64,000 nt of DNA from Rhodanobacter humi (GCF_041107455.1 NZ_JBGBPY010000001.1:3844001-3908000), one strand, 5' to 3'; counted from the first letter of the stretch, positions 42,508 to 52,157 are shown. Translations and numbers: made by a program. The notes: generated by a model from the letters alone, not told the origin.

Positions 42508-43209
42508 TCAGGCGGCCACGTCCACCAGCACCAGCTCGGCATCCTCCAGCGCGGTGACGCGCAGGCTGCGCTCGTCGCGGATCGCCGCGCCATCGCATGC
42601 GTCCAGCGGCACGCCATTCAGTTCCACCTTGCCGCGCGCCGGCACGAGGTAGCCGTAACGGCCCGGCGCCATCGCGTAGTCCGCGCTCTCGCCGGCCTTC
42701 AGCGTGGCGCCCAGCACGCGGGCGTCGGTGCGCAGGGGCAGGGCCTCGTCGTCGCCGGGCATGCCGCTGGCCAGTGCCACGAAACGCCCGGCGCGCTCGC
42801 CCTTCGGGAAGGGCCGGGTGCCCCAGGACGGCGGCTGGCCGTGCGCGTCGGGGATGATCCAGATCTGGAAGATGCGCGTGGTCTCGTCGTCCAGGTTGTA
42901 TTCGGCGTGGGTGATGCCGCTGCCCGCGCTCATCACCTGCACGTCGCCGGCCACCGTGCGGCCCTTGTTGCCGAGGCTGTCCTGGTGGCTGATCGCGCCC
43001 TCGCGCACGTAGGTGATGATCTCCATGTCCGCGTGCGGATGCGGCGGGAAGCCGGTGTGCGGCGCGATGGTGTCGTCGTTCCACACGCGCAGCGCGCCCC
43101 AGCCCATGCGCGACGGCTCGTGGTAGCCGCCGAATGCGAAGTGGTGTTTCGCCTTCAGCCAGCCGTGGTCGGCGCCGCCGAGGCGGTCGAAAGGCCTGCG
43201 TTCGATCAT
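42508..43209 (-). CDS. Pirin family protein
   Basis: Encodes 233 residues of the bicupin pirin family. The metal-binding motif is HTGFPPHPHADMEIITYV with GSGITHAEYN supplying further His and Glu ligands. Some bacterial pirins are quercetin dioxygenases (YhhW). Substrate unknown. The ATG at 43209 gives MIERRPFDRLGGADHGW, the family start. Confidence 0.92.
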   Translation of the reverse strand: MIERRPFDRLGGADHGWLKAKHHFAFGGYHEPSRMGWGALRVWNDDTIAPHTGFPPHPHADMEIITYVREGAISHQDSLGNKGRTVAGDVQVMSAGSGITHAEYNLDDETTRIFQIWIIPDAHGQPPSWGTRPFPKGERAGRFVALASGMPGDDEALPLRTDARVLGATLKAGESADYAMAPGRYGYLVPARGKVELNGVPLDACDGAAIRDERSLRVTALEDAELVLVDVAA

Positions 43210-43293
43210 GGAAATGCCCTCATGGGTGAATGCGCACAGCATGCGGGCGAACGCGCTGCGGGGGAACCGGCGCGCAGCGAACGGATTGTTTCC

Positions 43294-43776
43294 TTATGCG
43301 GCCACCCGGGCGAACGACAGCGCCAGCCCCACGCAGGCGCCGAGGCAGGTCACCGCCAGCACGGCGCGGAACGCATGCAACAGCCAGCCCCTGCCTGCGC
43401 CGCGCACGCCGAGCAGGAAGGCCAGAAGCGCGGCCACGAACAGCGCCGTGCCGACGGCGACCAGCGCGGGTGCGGCCAGCAAGGTGCCGGCGATCACGCC
43501 TGCGTTGCCGCCGTTGAACAGCAGCCATTCGGCGGTGCACCAGCGTGTCGTGGGCAGTTGCACCGGCAGCAGGGCCTGGCCCAGCCCCAGCACGCCTTGC
43601 GCCACGCCGGCCACCAGCACCAGGTAGGCCACCATCCACACCAGCGGGCGGGTCGGCGCGTGCGCCACCGCTGCCGCCACGAAGCCGGCGATCAGCAACG
43701 CGACCAGGGCCGTGAGCAGGAACGGCCGCGCCGCGCCCAGGCGTGTGCGCAGATCGGATGGGAGTGGGGTGTTCAT
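43294..43776 (-). CDS. Small integral membrane protein, unknown function
   Basis: Encodes 160 residues with about five hydrophobic helices (about 19-40, 45-66, 88-106, 108-122 and 133-155). I do not recognise the family. The ATG overlaps the stop of the flavodoxin gene by four bases, so the two are translationally coupled and may work together, for example as an electron-transfer pair; that is inference. Confidence 0.7.
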   Translation of the reverse strand: MNTPLPSDLRTRLGAARPFLLTALVALLIAGFVAAAVAHAPTRPLVWMVAYLVLVAGVAQGVLGLGQALLPVQLPTTRWCTAEWLLFNGGNAGVIAGTLLAAPALVAVGTALFVAALLAFLLGVRGAGRGWLLHAFRAVLAVTCLGACVGLALSFARVAA

Positions 43777-44360
43777 GCGGGTCTTTCCGTCTGCAACGGG
43801 TGGTCGCGCTGTGCCGCAACGGGAGCGGCCAGCGCCGCGACCTGCGCATGCCAGCGTTCCAGCGCGGCGGCGTCCTCGTCGTCCACTTCGATGCGCGGAA
43901 ACCATGCCTGTGCACCGCTGGCTTGCAGCCATGCGTCGAGCGCCCGGCCGAAGCCGCAGAAGTCGTCGTAGCCGCGGTCGCCGAGTGCCAGCAAGCCGTA
44001 GCGCAAGTGCGCGAGCGACGCGGTTTGCGCCATCGTCGTGCGGCTGAACGTTGCGGCCATGTCCGGCGGATCGCCGTCATACGTGGTGCTGGCGAGGAAC
44101 AGCGCCTGGCTGGCGGTTTCCAATATCGACCGGTCCAGTGCCTCGAAATCCGCCACCTGCGACGTGATGCCCGCGGCGCGCAACTGCTCGCGGGTGGCTT
44201 CGGCCAGATCCTCGGCCACGCCGGTCTGTGAGGCGCAGGCGATCAGCACCGGGCCCGGCGCGAAGCGCATCCCGGCGACGGGTTCGACCGGCAGTGCCTC
44301 GTGGTTGCCGGCTGGTTCGCCAATCAGTTCCTGCCACCACCCGAGTCGAAACATGCCCAT
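43773..44360 (-). CDS. Flavodoxin-domain protein
   Basis: Encodes 195 residues. The FMN-binding phosphate loop is IACASQTGVAEDLAEAT (about residues 40-56), followed by FLASTTYDGDPPD and LLALGDRGYDDFCGFG, as in the flavodoxin domain of sulfite reductase and cytochrome P450 reductases. The NADPH-binding reductase domain is absent, so it probably passes electrons between partners. Coupled to the membrane protein downstream. Confidence 0.87.
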   Translation of the reverse strand: MGMFRLGWWQELIGEPAGNHEALPVEPVAGMRFAPGPVLIACASQTGVAEDLAEATREQLRAAGITSQVADFEALDRSILETASQALFLASTTYDGDPPDMAATFSRTTMAQTASLAHLRYGLLALGDRGYDDFCGFGRALDAWLQASGAQAWFPRIEVDDEDAAALERWHAQVAALAAPVAAQRDHPLQTERPA

Positions 44361-44505
44361 GACGCCTGCGCCGCTCCTGCTGCCTGCGATGCATCCTAGC
44401 TGTCGGCGTCCGCAGCGCGCTGATGTGGGTCAAGCGTCGCCGTGCTGGAAATCCCGGCCATGCGGCCGCATATTCCGGTGTCAGCCATAGCGCGTGGAGG
44501 TTCCC

Positions 44506-44769
44506 ATGGCTACCGGATGGGCCGGCGACGGCGCCGTGCAGGACCAGATCGATGCCACCGTTGCAGACGCGGTGCAGCGCGCCCGCAGCCAGTTGAAGCG
44601 GGGGCCAAGCCTCGCCCGCTGCGAGGAATGCGACGCGCCGATTCCCGAGGCGCGCCGCAAGGCCGTGCCCGGCGTGCGGCTGTGCGTGGCCTGCCAGGAG
44701 GCGCAGGACGCCGAACGCGCGGCCAACCTCTACAACCGCCGCGGCAGCAAGGACAGCCAGCTGCGCTGA
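44506..44769 (+). CDS. DksA/TraR-family zinc-finger protein
   Basis: Encodes 87 residues. The C-terminal four-cysteine zinc finger CEECDAPIPEARRKA...CVACQ is the DksA C4-type signature (YbiI/TraR-sized). The long coiled coil of DksA is missing, as in short members that bind RNA polymerase or phage proteins. GTGGAGG lies six bases before the ATG at 44506. Confidence 0.88.
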   Translation: MATGWAGDGAVQDQIDATVADAVQRARSQLKRGPSLARCEECDAPIPEARRKAVPGVRLCVACQEAQDAERAANLYNRRGSKDSQLR

Positions 44770-44847
44770 ACGCCCGCGCTTGCGCGCATTCATGCAAGGC
44801 CCAGCGCGAGTGCGCGACACTTCGATGCTTGGCTCCCCACGAGGCGC

Positions 44848-46032
44848 GTGATCTTGCCCGATTTCCTTCTTTCCCGCGGCGCGATGTTGCTGGCCGCGGC
44901 AGGCTGCGTGCTGGCGATGCCGGCGATGGCGAAATCGTCGCCCGGTTTCGACGGTCCGCTCACCGTGCACCTGCGCAGCGACAGCATCACGCTGCGCATG
45001 GCCAAGGCGCCGCAGCTTTACCTGGCCGGCACCATCGACGCCGCCGCAGTGGAGCAGGTGCGGCAGCTGCTGCAGTCGGGCAAGGTGCCGCCGGGCACGG
45101 ACATCTACCTCGACTCGTCCGCCGGCGATGCCGCCGCGGGCATGGCGCTAGGCAAGCTGTTCCGCGCCGCGCGCTTCAGCACGCATCTGGGCACCTGGCG
45201 CACCGGAAGCTGGCGCACGGCGGGGCCGCCGGCGCGCCCGGCCACCTGCCTGGATGCCTGCGCCTACGCCTGGCTGGGCGGCCTGTACCGCTGGTCGCCC
45301 AGCGGCACCGACCGCATCGGCCTGCACGAGAATCTGTTGCCGAACCGCGATGCCGCCGCGCCCGGCGCGCCGTCGCCGGCCGATCTGCGCGATTACATCA
45401 CCGCTATGGACGTGCGCCCGGAGCAGGTCGACCAGGTCAGCGGCCTGGTCGTGAACGGCATCGCCTGGTGGAACACGGAAAAACTGCTGCCCGCGCAGGT
45501 GGCGAACAACGGCCGCCTGCCGCTGGCGGCGTCCTACCAGAAGACGCCCGGCGACGCCCCCACCCTGGTGCTCTCGCAGACCGTGCGCGGCCACGAAAGC
45601 CAGGTCACCCTGCAATGCGCGCCCGGCGAGGTCACCCTGGGCGCCCGCTACACCGTGGGCAGCGAACGCGCCCCGAACCTGGCCGCGCGCGCGATGTACG
45701 CCTACTTCGAGATCGGCGGGCAGGCCTGGCAACCGCGGCTGGGCAAGCGCCCGCAGGCCGACGGTGACGCGCTGGTGTTGGAGCGCCGTATGCCGTTCGC
45801 GCAACTCGAGAACATCCTGCACGCCGGCTCGCTGGCCGCCTGGATCGAGATCACCGGCAGCCCGGTGCGGCTGGGCTTCTGGCTCGCACCGTCATCGGCA
45901 GAAAAACTCACGCAACCGTTCTTCGCGGATTGCCAAGCATTGCAGCCGGGCTACGTGCCGCCGAAGGCGCCTGCCGAGCAGGCCAAACCGTCGTTCTGGA
46001 AGCGGATCACGGGCAAGCTGCGGCACCAGTGA
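44848..46032 (+). CDS. Periplasmic protein with ClpP-like fold (COG3904-like)
   Basis: Encodes 394 residues from a GTG at 44848 (an ATG at 44884 is possible). A signal peptide with MAMA-type end (VLAMPAMAKSS) is visible. The region LYLAGTIDAAAVEQVRQLL, IYLDSSAGDAAAGMALGKLF and CLDACAYAWLGG resembles the oligomeric ClpP-like fold of COG3904 proteins. The Asp-Ser-Ser and Cys/Ala pattern replaces a clear Ser-His-Asp triad, so protease activity is unlikely. Function unknown. Confidence 0.75.
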   Translation: MILPDFLLSRGAMLLAAAGCVLAMPAMAKSSPGFDGPLTVHLRSDSITLRMAKAPQLYLAGTIDAAAVEQVRQLLQSGKVPPGTDIYLDSSAGDAAAGMALGKLFRAARFSTHLGTWRTGSWRTAGPPARPATCLDACAYAWLGGLYRWSPSGTDRIGLHENLLPNRDAAAPGAPSPADLRDYITAMDVRPEQVDQVSGLVVNGIAWWNTEKLLPAQVANNGRLPLAASYQKTPGDAPTLVLSQTVRGHESQVTLQCAPGEVTLGARYTVGSERAPNLAARAMYAYFEIGGQAWQPRLGKRPQADGDALVLERRMPFAQLENILHAGSLAAWIEITGSPVRLGFWLAPSSAEKLTQPFFADCQALQPGYVPPKAPAEQAKPSFWKRITGKLRHQ

Positions 46033-46212
46033 TATCGCCTCCCGGTTGACCCGGGCGGCGTGGGCCGCGCACGTCGCGTCGCGTCCATTGCGACGGCGCA
46101 CCTTAATACTGGCGCGGGCCGCGCCGGTGCATGGCATCATCCGAGGCTGCGTCGACTTCATGCGCCGCGCCGCCGGTGCGTCGGCGCATGCCTGCCACCG
46201 AAGGAACCCCGC

Positions 46213-48051
46213 TTGAACCAGACCTCCCTCTCCGCCCTCATCTGGTCCGTCGCCGACCTGCTGCGCGGCGACTACAAGCAATCCGAATACGGTCGGGTGA
46301 TCCTGCCGTTCACCGTGCTGCGCCGGCTGGATTGCGTGCTGGCGCCGAGCAAGGCCAGGGTGCTGGCGGAGAAGGCGAAGCGCGAGGCCGCCGGGCTCGA
46401 TCCCGATCCGTTCCTGCGCCGCGCCTCGGGCCTGAAGTTCTACAACGCCAGCGCGCTGGACCTGCCCACCCTGATGGGCGACCAGGACCACATCGAGGCC
46501 AACCTCTACGGCTACGTGCAAGGCTTTTCGCCCGAGGTGCGCGAGATCTTCGAGCGCTTCGACTTCCACGCCCAGGTCAACCGCCTCGCCAAGGCCGACC
46601 TGCTGTACCTGGTGGCCGAGAAGTTCGCCAACGTGGACCTGCACCCGGAGCGCGTGGACAACGTGCAGATGGGCCTGGTGTTCGAGGAGCTGATCCGCAA
46701 GTTCGCCGAGCTCTCCAACGAAACCGCCGGCGAGCACTTCACCCCGCGCGAAGTGATCCGGCTGATGGTCAACCTGATCTTCATCGAGGACGACGAGGTG
46801 CTGGCGCCGGGCAGCCCCGTGGTGCGCACCATCTATGACCCGACGGCCGGCACCGGCGGCATGCTCTCGGTGGCCGCCGAGTTCCTGCACCAGCACAACC
46901 CGCAGGCGCGGCTTACCCTGTACGGGCAGGAGTTGAACGACGAGTCCTACGCCATCTGCAAGGCCGACATGCTGATCCGCGGCCAGGACGTGGCCAACAT
47001 CGTCGCCGGCAACACGCTCAGCGACGACGGCCACGCGCAGCGCAGGTTCGACTACATGCTGTCCAACCCGCCGTTCGGCGTGGAGTGGAAGAAGGTCGAG
47101 AAGACCGTGCGCAAGGAGCACGAGGAGAAAGGCTTCGACGGCCGCTTCGGCCCCGGCCTGCCGCGCGTCTCCGACGGCTCCATGCTGTTCCTGCTGCACC
47201 TCGTCGCCAAGATGCGCCCCGCCGTGGACGGCGGCAGCCGCTTCGGCATCGTGCTCAACGGCTCGCCGCTGTTCACCGGCGGCGCCGGCAGCGGCGAAAG
47301 CGAAATCCGTCGGTATCTCCTGGAAAACGACCTGGTGGAAGCCATCGTGGCCCTGCCCACCGACATGTTCTACAACACCGGCATCGCCACCTACGTGTGG
47401 GTGGTCTCCAACAAGAAGCCGGACGAGCGCAAGGGCTTCGTGCAGCTGATCGACGCCGGCAGCTTCTGGCAGAAGATGCGCAAGAGCCTGGGCAGCAAGC
47501 GCAAGGAGATGGGCGACGAACACATCGCGGCGGTGACGAAACTGTTCGGCGACTTCGCCGAAGCCGAACTCGCCACCGTGTTCGACGCCGAGGGTAGGGA
47601 GCTGGAACGCCGCATCGTCGCCGCCGCCGAATTCGCGCCCGAACCTCCCGCCAGCGGCAAGACGAAGGTGGCACCGCTCGCACGCATCTTCCACAACGAG
47701 GAATTCGGCTACACCACCATCACCGTGGAGCGCCCGCTGCGCGACGAAGCCGGCCAGATCGTCCTAGGCCAGAAGGGCAAGCAGAAAGGCCAGCCGCAAG
47801 CCGACAGCAGCCTGCGCGACACCGAGAACGTGCCGCTGGGCGAGGACATCACCGCCTACTTCAAGCGCGAAGTGCTGCCGCACGCGCCCGACGCCTGGAT
47901 CGACGAAGCCAAGAGCAAGGTCGGCTACGAGATCCCGTTCAACCGCCACTTCTACGTGTTCGAGCCACCGCGGGATTTGCACGAGATCGATGAGGAACTG
48001 AAGGGCGTGTCGGCGCGGATCATGGCGATGCTGGGGGAGTTGGCGGAATGA
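46213..48051 (+). CDS. hsdM: Type I restriction-modification methyltransferase subunit HsdM
   Basis: Encodes 612 residues from a TTG at 46213 with AAGGA seven bases upstream; no ATG gives the family start ([20 protein letters not shown]). The N-terminal helical domain is followed by the SAM-binding motif DPTAGTGGM (209-217) and the catalytic NPPF (285-288), the N6-adenine methyltransferase pair. A C-terminal tail interacts with HsdS. It overlaps hsdS by four bases. It modifies host DNA as an HsdM2S complex. No obvious promoter could be read in the 180-base gap upstream. Confidence 0.96.
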   Translation: MNQTSLSALIWSVADLLRGDYKQSEYGRVILPFTVLRRLDCVLAPSKARVLAEKAKREAAGLDPDPFLRRASGLKFYNASALDLPTLMGDQDHIEANLYGYVQGFSPEVREIFERFDFHAQVNRLAKADLLYLVAEKFANVDLHPERVDNVQMGLVFEELIRKFAELSNETAGEHFTPREVIRLMVNLIFIEDDEVLAPGSPVVRTIYDPTAGTGGMLSVAAEFLHQHNPQARLTLYGQELNDESYAICKADMLIRGQDVANIVAGNTLSDDGHAQRRFDYMLSNPPFGVEWKKVEKTVRKEHEEKGFDGRFGPGLPRVSDGSMLFLLHLVAKMRPAVDGGSRFGIVLNGSPLFTGGAGSGESEIRRYLLENDLVEAIVALPTDMFYNTGIATYVWVVSNKKPDERKGFVQLIDAGSFWQKMRKSLGSKRKEMGDEHIAAVTKLFGDFAEAELATVFDAEGRELERRIVAAAEFAPEPPASGKTKVAPLARIFHNEEFGYTTITVERPLRDEAGQIVLGQKGKQKGQPQADSSLRDTENVPLGEDITAYFKREVLPHAPDAWIDEAKSKVGYEIPFNRHFYVFEPPRDLHEIDEELKGVSARIMAMLGELAE

Positions 48052-49460
48052 CAAATTTGTCTGGAACAAATTTGAACAGCCGCCTCGCGGCTGGCCCCGG
48101 CAGGGGCGAGGGCAGGGAAAGCCCGAGTAGTTTGCCGAGGTATGCGGAGTACAAGGATAGTGGGGTGGAGTGGCTGGACAAAGTGCCGGCACATTGGGGC
48201 GTTTTGCCGTGCCGCGCTGTAGTTGAAGAGAAGAACGAAAAAAATGAAGCTGAAGCTGACCAACGGTATCTGTCACTTATGGCTAATGTCGGCATCATTC
48301 CTTACGAGGAGAAGGGGGATGTTGGAAATAAGAAGCCCGAAGATCTGAGCAAATGCAAATTGGTCGCGAAGGGTGATTTGGTCATCAACAGCATGAACTA
48401 CGGCATCGGCTCCTATGGCTTGTCAGCATTGGATGGCGTTTGTAGCCCCGTCTACATCGTGTTGAGGCCACGCCTCGACAGAATTGAGTCGCGTTTTGCA
48501 CTACGGGTCTTTGAGAACAAAGCCTTCCAAACGTATGCGCAGTCGTTCGGCAACGGCATCTTGGAGCACCGTGCTGCGATCAACTGGGATATCTTGAAGG
48601 TGATCGGGGTGGGCGTTCCTCCGATGGCCGAACAGTTGGAGATCCTAACCTTCCTCGACCGCGAGACCGGCAAGATCGATGCGCTGATTGCCGAGCAGGA
48701 AAAGCTGCTGGCGCTGCTGGCCGAAAAGCGCCAGGCCACCATCTCCCACGCCGTCACCCGCGGCCTCAACCCTAATGCTCCGATCAGGGACTCCGGCATT
48801 CCTTGGCTGGGCGAGGTGCCGGCGCATTGGGAGGTCACGCGGTTGAAGTTCATCGCGTCCGTACAAACCGGGATCGCGAAGGGCAAGGACACCACCGGAA
48901 AAGACACCATTAACGTCCCGTACCTGCGAGTCGCCAACGTCCAGGACGGGCATCTTGCACTGGTTGAAATCGCGACCATCGACATCGAGCCTGATCAGCT
49001 TGAGCGCTATCGGCTTCAGCGCGGCGACGTTCTGATGAACGAAGGCGGTGACTTCGACAAGCTGGGGCGCGGCGCGCTGTGGAACGGCGAGATCGATGGC
49101 TGTATCCACCAGAACCATGTCTTTGCTGTTCGCCCGCACGGTGTGAGCCCGCAATGGCTCAATCAGGTCACCAGCTCGCAGTACGCCCAGTTCTACTTCA
49201 TGGGCCGCTCGAAGCAGAGCACCAATCTCGCATCGATTTCATCCACCAACATCATGGAATTGCCGGTGCTGCTTCCACCGGCTGAAGAGCAGGAGGCCAT
49301 TTTGCGATTTGTCGAAAACGAAACCTCGCGCCTGCATGAGCTTCAGGAAGCTGCGCAACACGCCATCAATCTGCTCAAAGAACGCCGCAGCGCCCTGATC
49401 GCCGCCGCCGTCACCGGCAAGATCGACGTGCGCGGACCCATGGAGGCACAAGTAGCATGA
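48048..49460 (+). CDS. hsdS: Type I restriction-modification specificity subunit HsdS
   Basis: Encodes 470 residues with two target-recognition domains. Each is introduced by a matching block ([16 protein letters not shown] near residue 35 and [16 protein letters not shown] near 246) and ended by a helical spacer ([20 protein letters not shown] and [13 protein letters not shown]). The first domain is clearly AT-richer than its surroundings, a sign of exchange. About 30 residues before the first block look foreign to the family. It overlaps hsdM and the next gene by four bases each. The recognition site cannot be predicted by eye. Confidence 0.95.
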   Translation: MTNLSGTNLNSRLAAGPGRGEGRESPSSLPRYAEYKDSGVEWLDKVPAHWGVLPCRAVVEEKNEKNEAEADQRYLSLMANVGIIPYEEKGDVGNKKPEDLSKCKLVAKGDLVINSMNYGIGSYGLSALDGVCSPVYIVLRPRLDRIESRFALRVFENKAFQTYAQSFGNGILEHRAAINWDILKVIGVGVPPMAEQLEILTFLDRETGKIDALIAEQEKLLALLAEKRQATISHAVTRGLNPNAPIRDSGIPWLGEVPAHWEVTRLKFIASVQTGIAKGKDTTGKDTINVPYLRVANVQDGHLALVEIATIDIEPDQLERYRLQRGDVLMNEGGDFDKLGRGALWNGEIDGCIHQNHVFAVRPHGVSPQWLNQVTSSQYAQFYFMGRSKQSTNLASISSTNIMELPVLLPPAEEQEAILRFVENETSRLHELQEAAQHAINLLKERRSALIAAAVTGKIDVRGPMEAQVA

Positions 49461-50878
49461 TGCGCATTGAGGATTTCGTGGTCGATGGAGCAATACCAGA
49501 TATTGCCTATCGCACGGTGGAGTCGCCCGAGGAGGTGGTTCACCCCCGTGTGGATGTCAGGGATGGACTGCTCATTTTCTACTCGCACAAGGAACGCCAT
49601 GAGCCTCATCGCGGCTATGTGCTCGTTTCGAAATTTCTTGAACGCTTAGCCCGAGGAGAGGCGGGGCTTGCACTTACCGGAAATCGACCAAGCAACGGTC
49701 GCCGCACCACGATCACATTCGACAGAGTCGATCGGATCACCATATCGCCTCGTCTGGAGCAATTTCTTGCCGGGTTGCGTGCGACAGGGCATGTTGCGGT
49801 TACCGATGTGACCAATGCTCCTCAAGCAGCGTTCGATGTTGAAGCACGACGCTTTCTCGACGGGTTCATGGCGCCCGGCAATTCTCAGTTCATGCAGTGG
49901 TTGCCGAGATACTCGGAAACCTTGGCGCATGTGCGCGAGGTGTTGTCCCGGAAAGCACCCGAAGACCTGTTCGATCTGGTTTGGAAATCCCGTGACAACG
50001 CGGTGAGCAATGCCGGGCAGGGTGTCATGGGGTTCGAGATTGCCGACCGGTTGCGTGGCAGGTTGATCGAAGTGATCAGTGACATCGCTGCCGATGGCAG
50101 CCCTGCCGCTTTCGACGCGATCATCGATCGATTCGAGCAGTGGCGCGTGCTGGGCGAACTGGCCAGTGTGCCGAGGTTGCTGGTGGCGCGTGCATTCGCT
50201 GCGATTCATCCGATGCGATACCACACCACCGTCGATGCATCTAAGCAAGAGCGGATCATTCCATGGTTCGAGGAGCACTCAGGCTTTGTCGCACCGGAAG
50301 GTGGCTGGGCCACGAAGGCGGCCGCGTTGTCGGACCATCTCACACGATGCAGTGTCTTCGGCGACGATCTCGAACGGCGCAACATGTTCCCGTGGTTCGT
50401 ATTCGAGCAACTGCGAGATGCGAGCGGGAAGGTTCCCTTCCGGCCTGGGCATACGCCAAAGCCGGCAATGGGCGAGGCGCGAGGCTTTGCGTCGGTACGG
50501 GAAATCGGCTACCGGCACAATGTCATCCAGGATCGTTTATTCGAACTTCTGTGCGCCCGTCATGGCGATGACGCCGTGGGCACCGAGCGGCCGACAGGAA
50601 CCGGTGGCCGCGCGGATGCCTTGGTGCGCCTGCCCGATGGGAGTTTCGAGTTGTACGAGATCAAGCCGGCCGCGACCGCCGCCGATGCTGTGCGTCAGGC
50701 TATGGGGCAGCTGCTTGAATACGCCTATCGCCGTGGTGGACTGCAGCCCGTATCTCTATATGTCGTATCCGATGCGCCGCTCGATGAAATCACTACCGAG
50801 TTCCTGTCGCGTCTGAGATCCGAGTTCGCGTTACCGATCGAATACCTGCAGATCGCCTGTGAAGATGGAGACGAGTGA
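49457..50878 (+). CDS. Unrecognised protein with PD-(D/E)XK nuclease-like C-terminus
   Basis: Encodes 473 residues. I do not recognise the N-terminal 350 residues, which look soluble and mixed alpha/beta. The C-terminus fits a PD-(D/E)XK core: Glu363 on a helix, Asp387 in GGRADALV, Glu401-x-Lys403 in FELYEIKP, and a following helix with a QxxxY-like QLLEYAY. The gene overlaps hsdS by four bases and precedes the COG3586-like gene by 13 bases, so it is part of the restriction operon. It is AT-richer than its neighbours. It may be an extra nuclease or an effector tied to the restriction system; that is inference. Confidence 0.8.
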   Translation: MMRIEDFVVDGAIPDIAYRTVESPEEVVHPRVDVRDGLLIFYSHKERHEPHRGYVLVSKFLERLARGEAGLALTGNRPSNGRRTTITFDRVDRITISPRLEQFLAGLRATGHVAVTDVTNAPQAAFDVEARRFLDGFMAPGNSQFMQWLPRYSETLAHVREVLSRKAPEDLFDLVWKSRDNAVSNAGQGVMGFEIADRLRGRLIEVISDIAADGSPAAFDAIIDRFEQWRVLGELASVPRLLVARAFAAIHPMRYHTTVDASKQERIIPWFEEHSGFVAPEGGWATKAAALSDHLTRCSVFGDDLERRNMFPWFVFEQLRDASGKVPFRPGHTPKPAMGEARGFASVREIGYRHNVIQDRLFELLCARHGDDAVGTERPTGTGGRADALVRLPDGSFELYEIKPAATAADAVRQAMGQLLEYAYRRGGLQPVSLYVVSDAPLDEITTEFLSRLRSEFALPIEYLQIACEDGDE

Positions 50879-50891
50879 TGAGGGAAGATTC

Positions 50892-51821
50892 ATGAGCGAT
50901 ATCCAGCTATTCCGTCTGACCGCCAACGGCGCGACGGAACTGTCCAGCCGTGCCGCATCAGTCGAGAAGCAACTGCAGTCCCTGATCGAGGCACAGATGC
51001 CGACCTTCCTCGGCGTGCGTTTTCTTGCCAGCGAATACGCCACCGGCAAGACGCATCGCGGCCGCATTGATTCGCTGGGGCTGGACGAGAACGGTTGCCC
51101 GGTGATCATTGAGTACAAGCGCCACAGCAACGAAAACGTGATGAGCCAGGGCCTGTTCTACCTGGACTGGCTGCTGGATCACCGCGCCGAATTCCAGTGG
51201 CTTGTGATGGAAAAGCTGGGCAAGGACGTGGCCAGCGACATCGACTGGACCGGCACCCGGCTGCTATGCATCGCGGCCGATTTCACCCGCTACGACCAGT
51301 ACGCCGTGCAACAGATACCGCGCAATATCGAACTGATCCGCTACAAGCTGTTCGGCGATGACTTGCTGCTGCTCGATCTGGTCAATGCGGTGAGCGTGGA
51401 CGACGCCACCACGGCCAAGGACCAGGCGGCTGCGGATATCACGCCGGCAAAGCCAAAGGTGGTGGGCAAGGACAAGACCGCCGCGGAACAACTGGAACAC
51501 GCGCAACCGGAAATCCGCGCCCTGTACGAGGCGCTGTCCAGCCAGTTGCTGGCGCTGGGCGAGGACGTGCAGGAAAAGCACCTGAAACTGTACGTCGCGT
51601 TCCGCCGGCTGAAGAACTTCGCCTGCGTGATCCCGTACAAGGACAAGCTGCTGGTGATGCTCAAGCTGGACCCCGATACGGTGGCCCTGGAAGCCGGCTT
51701 CAGTCGCGACGTGCGCAACATCGGCACCTGGGGCACGGGCGACCTCGAACTCTGCCTGCGCAACCTGGCCGACTTGCAACATGCCTTGCCGTTGCTGGAG
51801 CGGAGCTATGGTGAGGGTTGA
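50892..51821 (+). CDS. COG3586-like protein with NucS-like nuclease fold and DUF5655-like C-terminus
   Basis: Encodes 309 residues. The N-terminal part has Asp60 in GRIDSLGLDENG and Glu74-x-Lys76 in VIIEYKRHSN, matching the PD-(D/E)XK core of NucS/DUF91-like endonucleases. The C-terminal part (about 215-305) resembles DUF5655. Proteins of this type are often found beside restriction genes, though labelled transport proteins in databases. The ATG at 50892 has GAGGGAAG upstream; an in-frame start at 50859 is less likely. It follows the 473-residue gene by 13 bases. Confidence 0.78.
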   Translation: MSDIQLFRLTANGATELSSRAASVEKQLQSLIEAQMPTFLGVRFLASEYATGKTHRGRIDSLGLDENGCPVIIEYKRHSNENVMSQGLFYLDWLLDHRAEFQWLVMEKLGKDVASDIDWTGTRLLCIAADFTRYDQYAVQQIPRNIELIRYKLFGDDLLLLDLVNAVSVDDATTAKDQAAADITPAKPKVVGKDKTAAEQLEHAQPEIRALYEALSSQLLALGEDVQEKHLKLYVAFRRLKNFACVIPYKDKLLVMLKLDPDTVALEAGFSRDVRNIGTWGTGDLELCLRNLADLQHALPLLERSYGEG

Positions 51822-51828
51822 AGCGCGG

Positions 51829-51871
51829 TTGACAATGCTCTTAACAACACGATTGGTGATACGCTTTACCA
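51829..51871 (+). promoter_or_regulatory. Promoter/operator of the toxin-antitoxin pair
   Basis: TTGACA at 51829-51834 is a perfect -35 box. Downstream, TGGTGATACGCTTTACCA at 51854-51871 is an imperfect palindrome (TGGT...ACCA arms) that overlaps the likely -10 region, 30-45 bases before the antitoxin start. This is the expected layout for autorepression by a Phd-type antitoxin. Confidence 0.6.
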
Positions 51872-51899
51872 CACTACAGGTTCTTGCCGGAACGCAGCC

Positions 51900-52157
51900 A
51901 TGAGTTCGATCAGCGCCAACGAATTGAAGACCCAGGGCATCTCTGCCATCGCCGAGGCGCTGGCCGACGCGCCCGAGGCGATGGTATCGGTGCGCGGCAA
52001 GGATCGCTTCGTTGTGATGGACATCGAGCACTACCACTACCTGCGCGAGTGCGAGCTGACCGCCGCCTTGGCTGAGAGCCAGACCGATATCGCCGCCGGC
52101 CGCTTCGTGAAGGAGTCGGTCGACGCGCACATGAAGCGTTTGGCCAAGCTGTCGTGA
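51900..52157 (+). CDS. Phd/YefM-type antitoxin
   Basis: Encodes 85 residues. The N-terminal DNA-binding part begins MSSISANELKTQGISAIAEAL and includes VSVRGKDRFVVMDIEHYHYL, the Phd/YefM signature. The C-terminal helix would wrap the toxin. It overlaps the toxin gene by four bases and sits behind a palindromic promoter. It should neutralise the toxin and repress the operon. Confidence 0.9.
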   Translation: MSSISANELKTQGISAIAEALADAPEAMVSVRGKDRFVVMDIEHYHYLRECELTAALAESQTDIAAGRFVKESVDAHMKRLAKLS

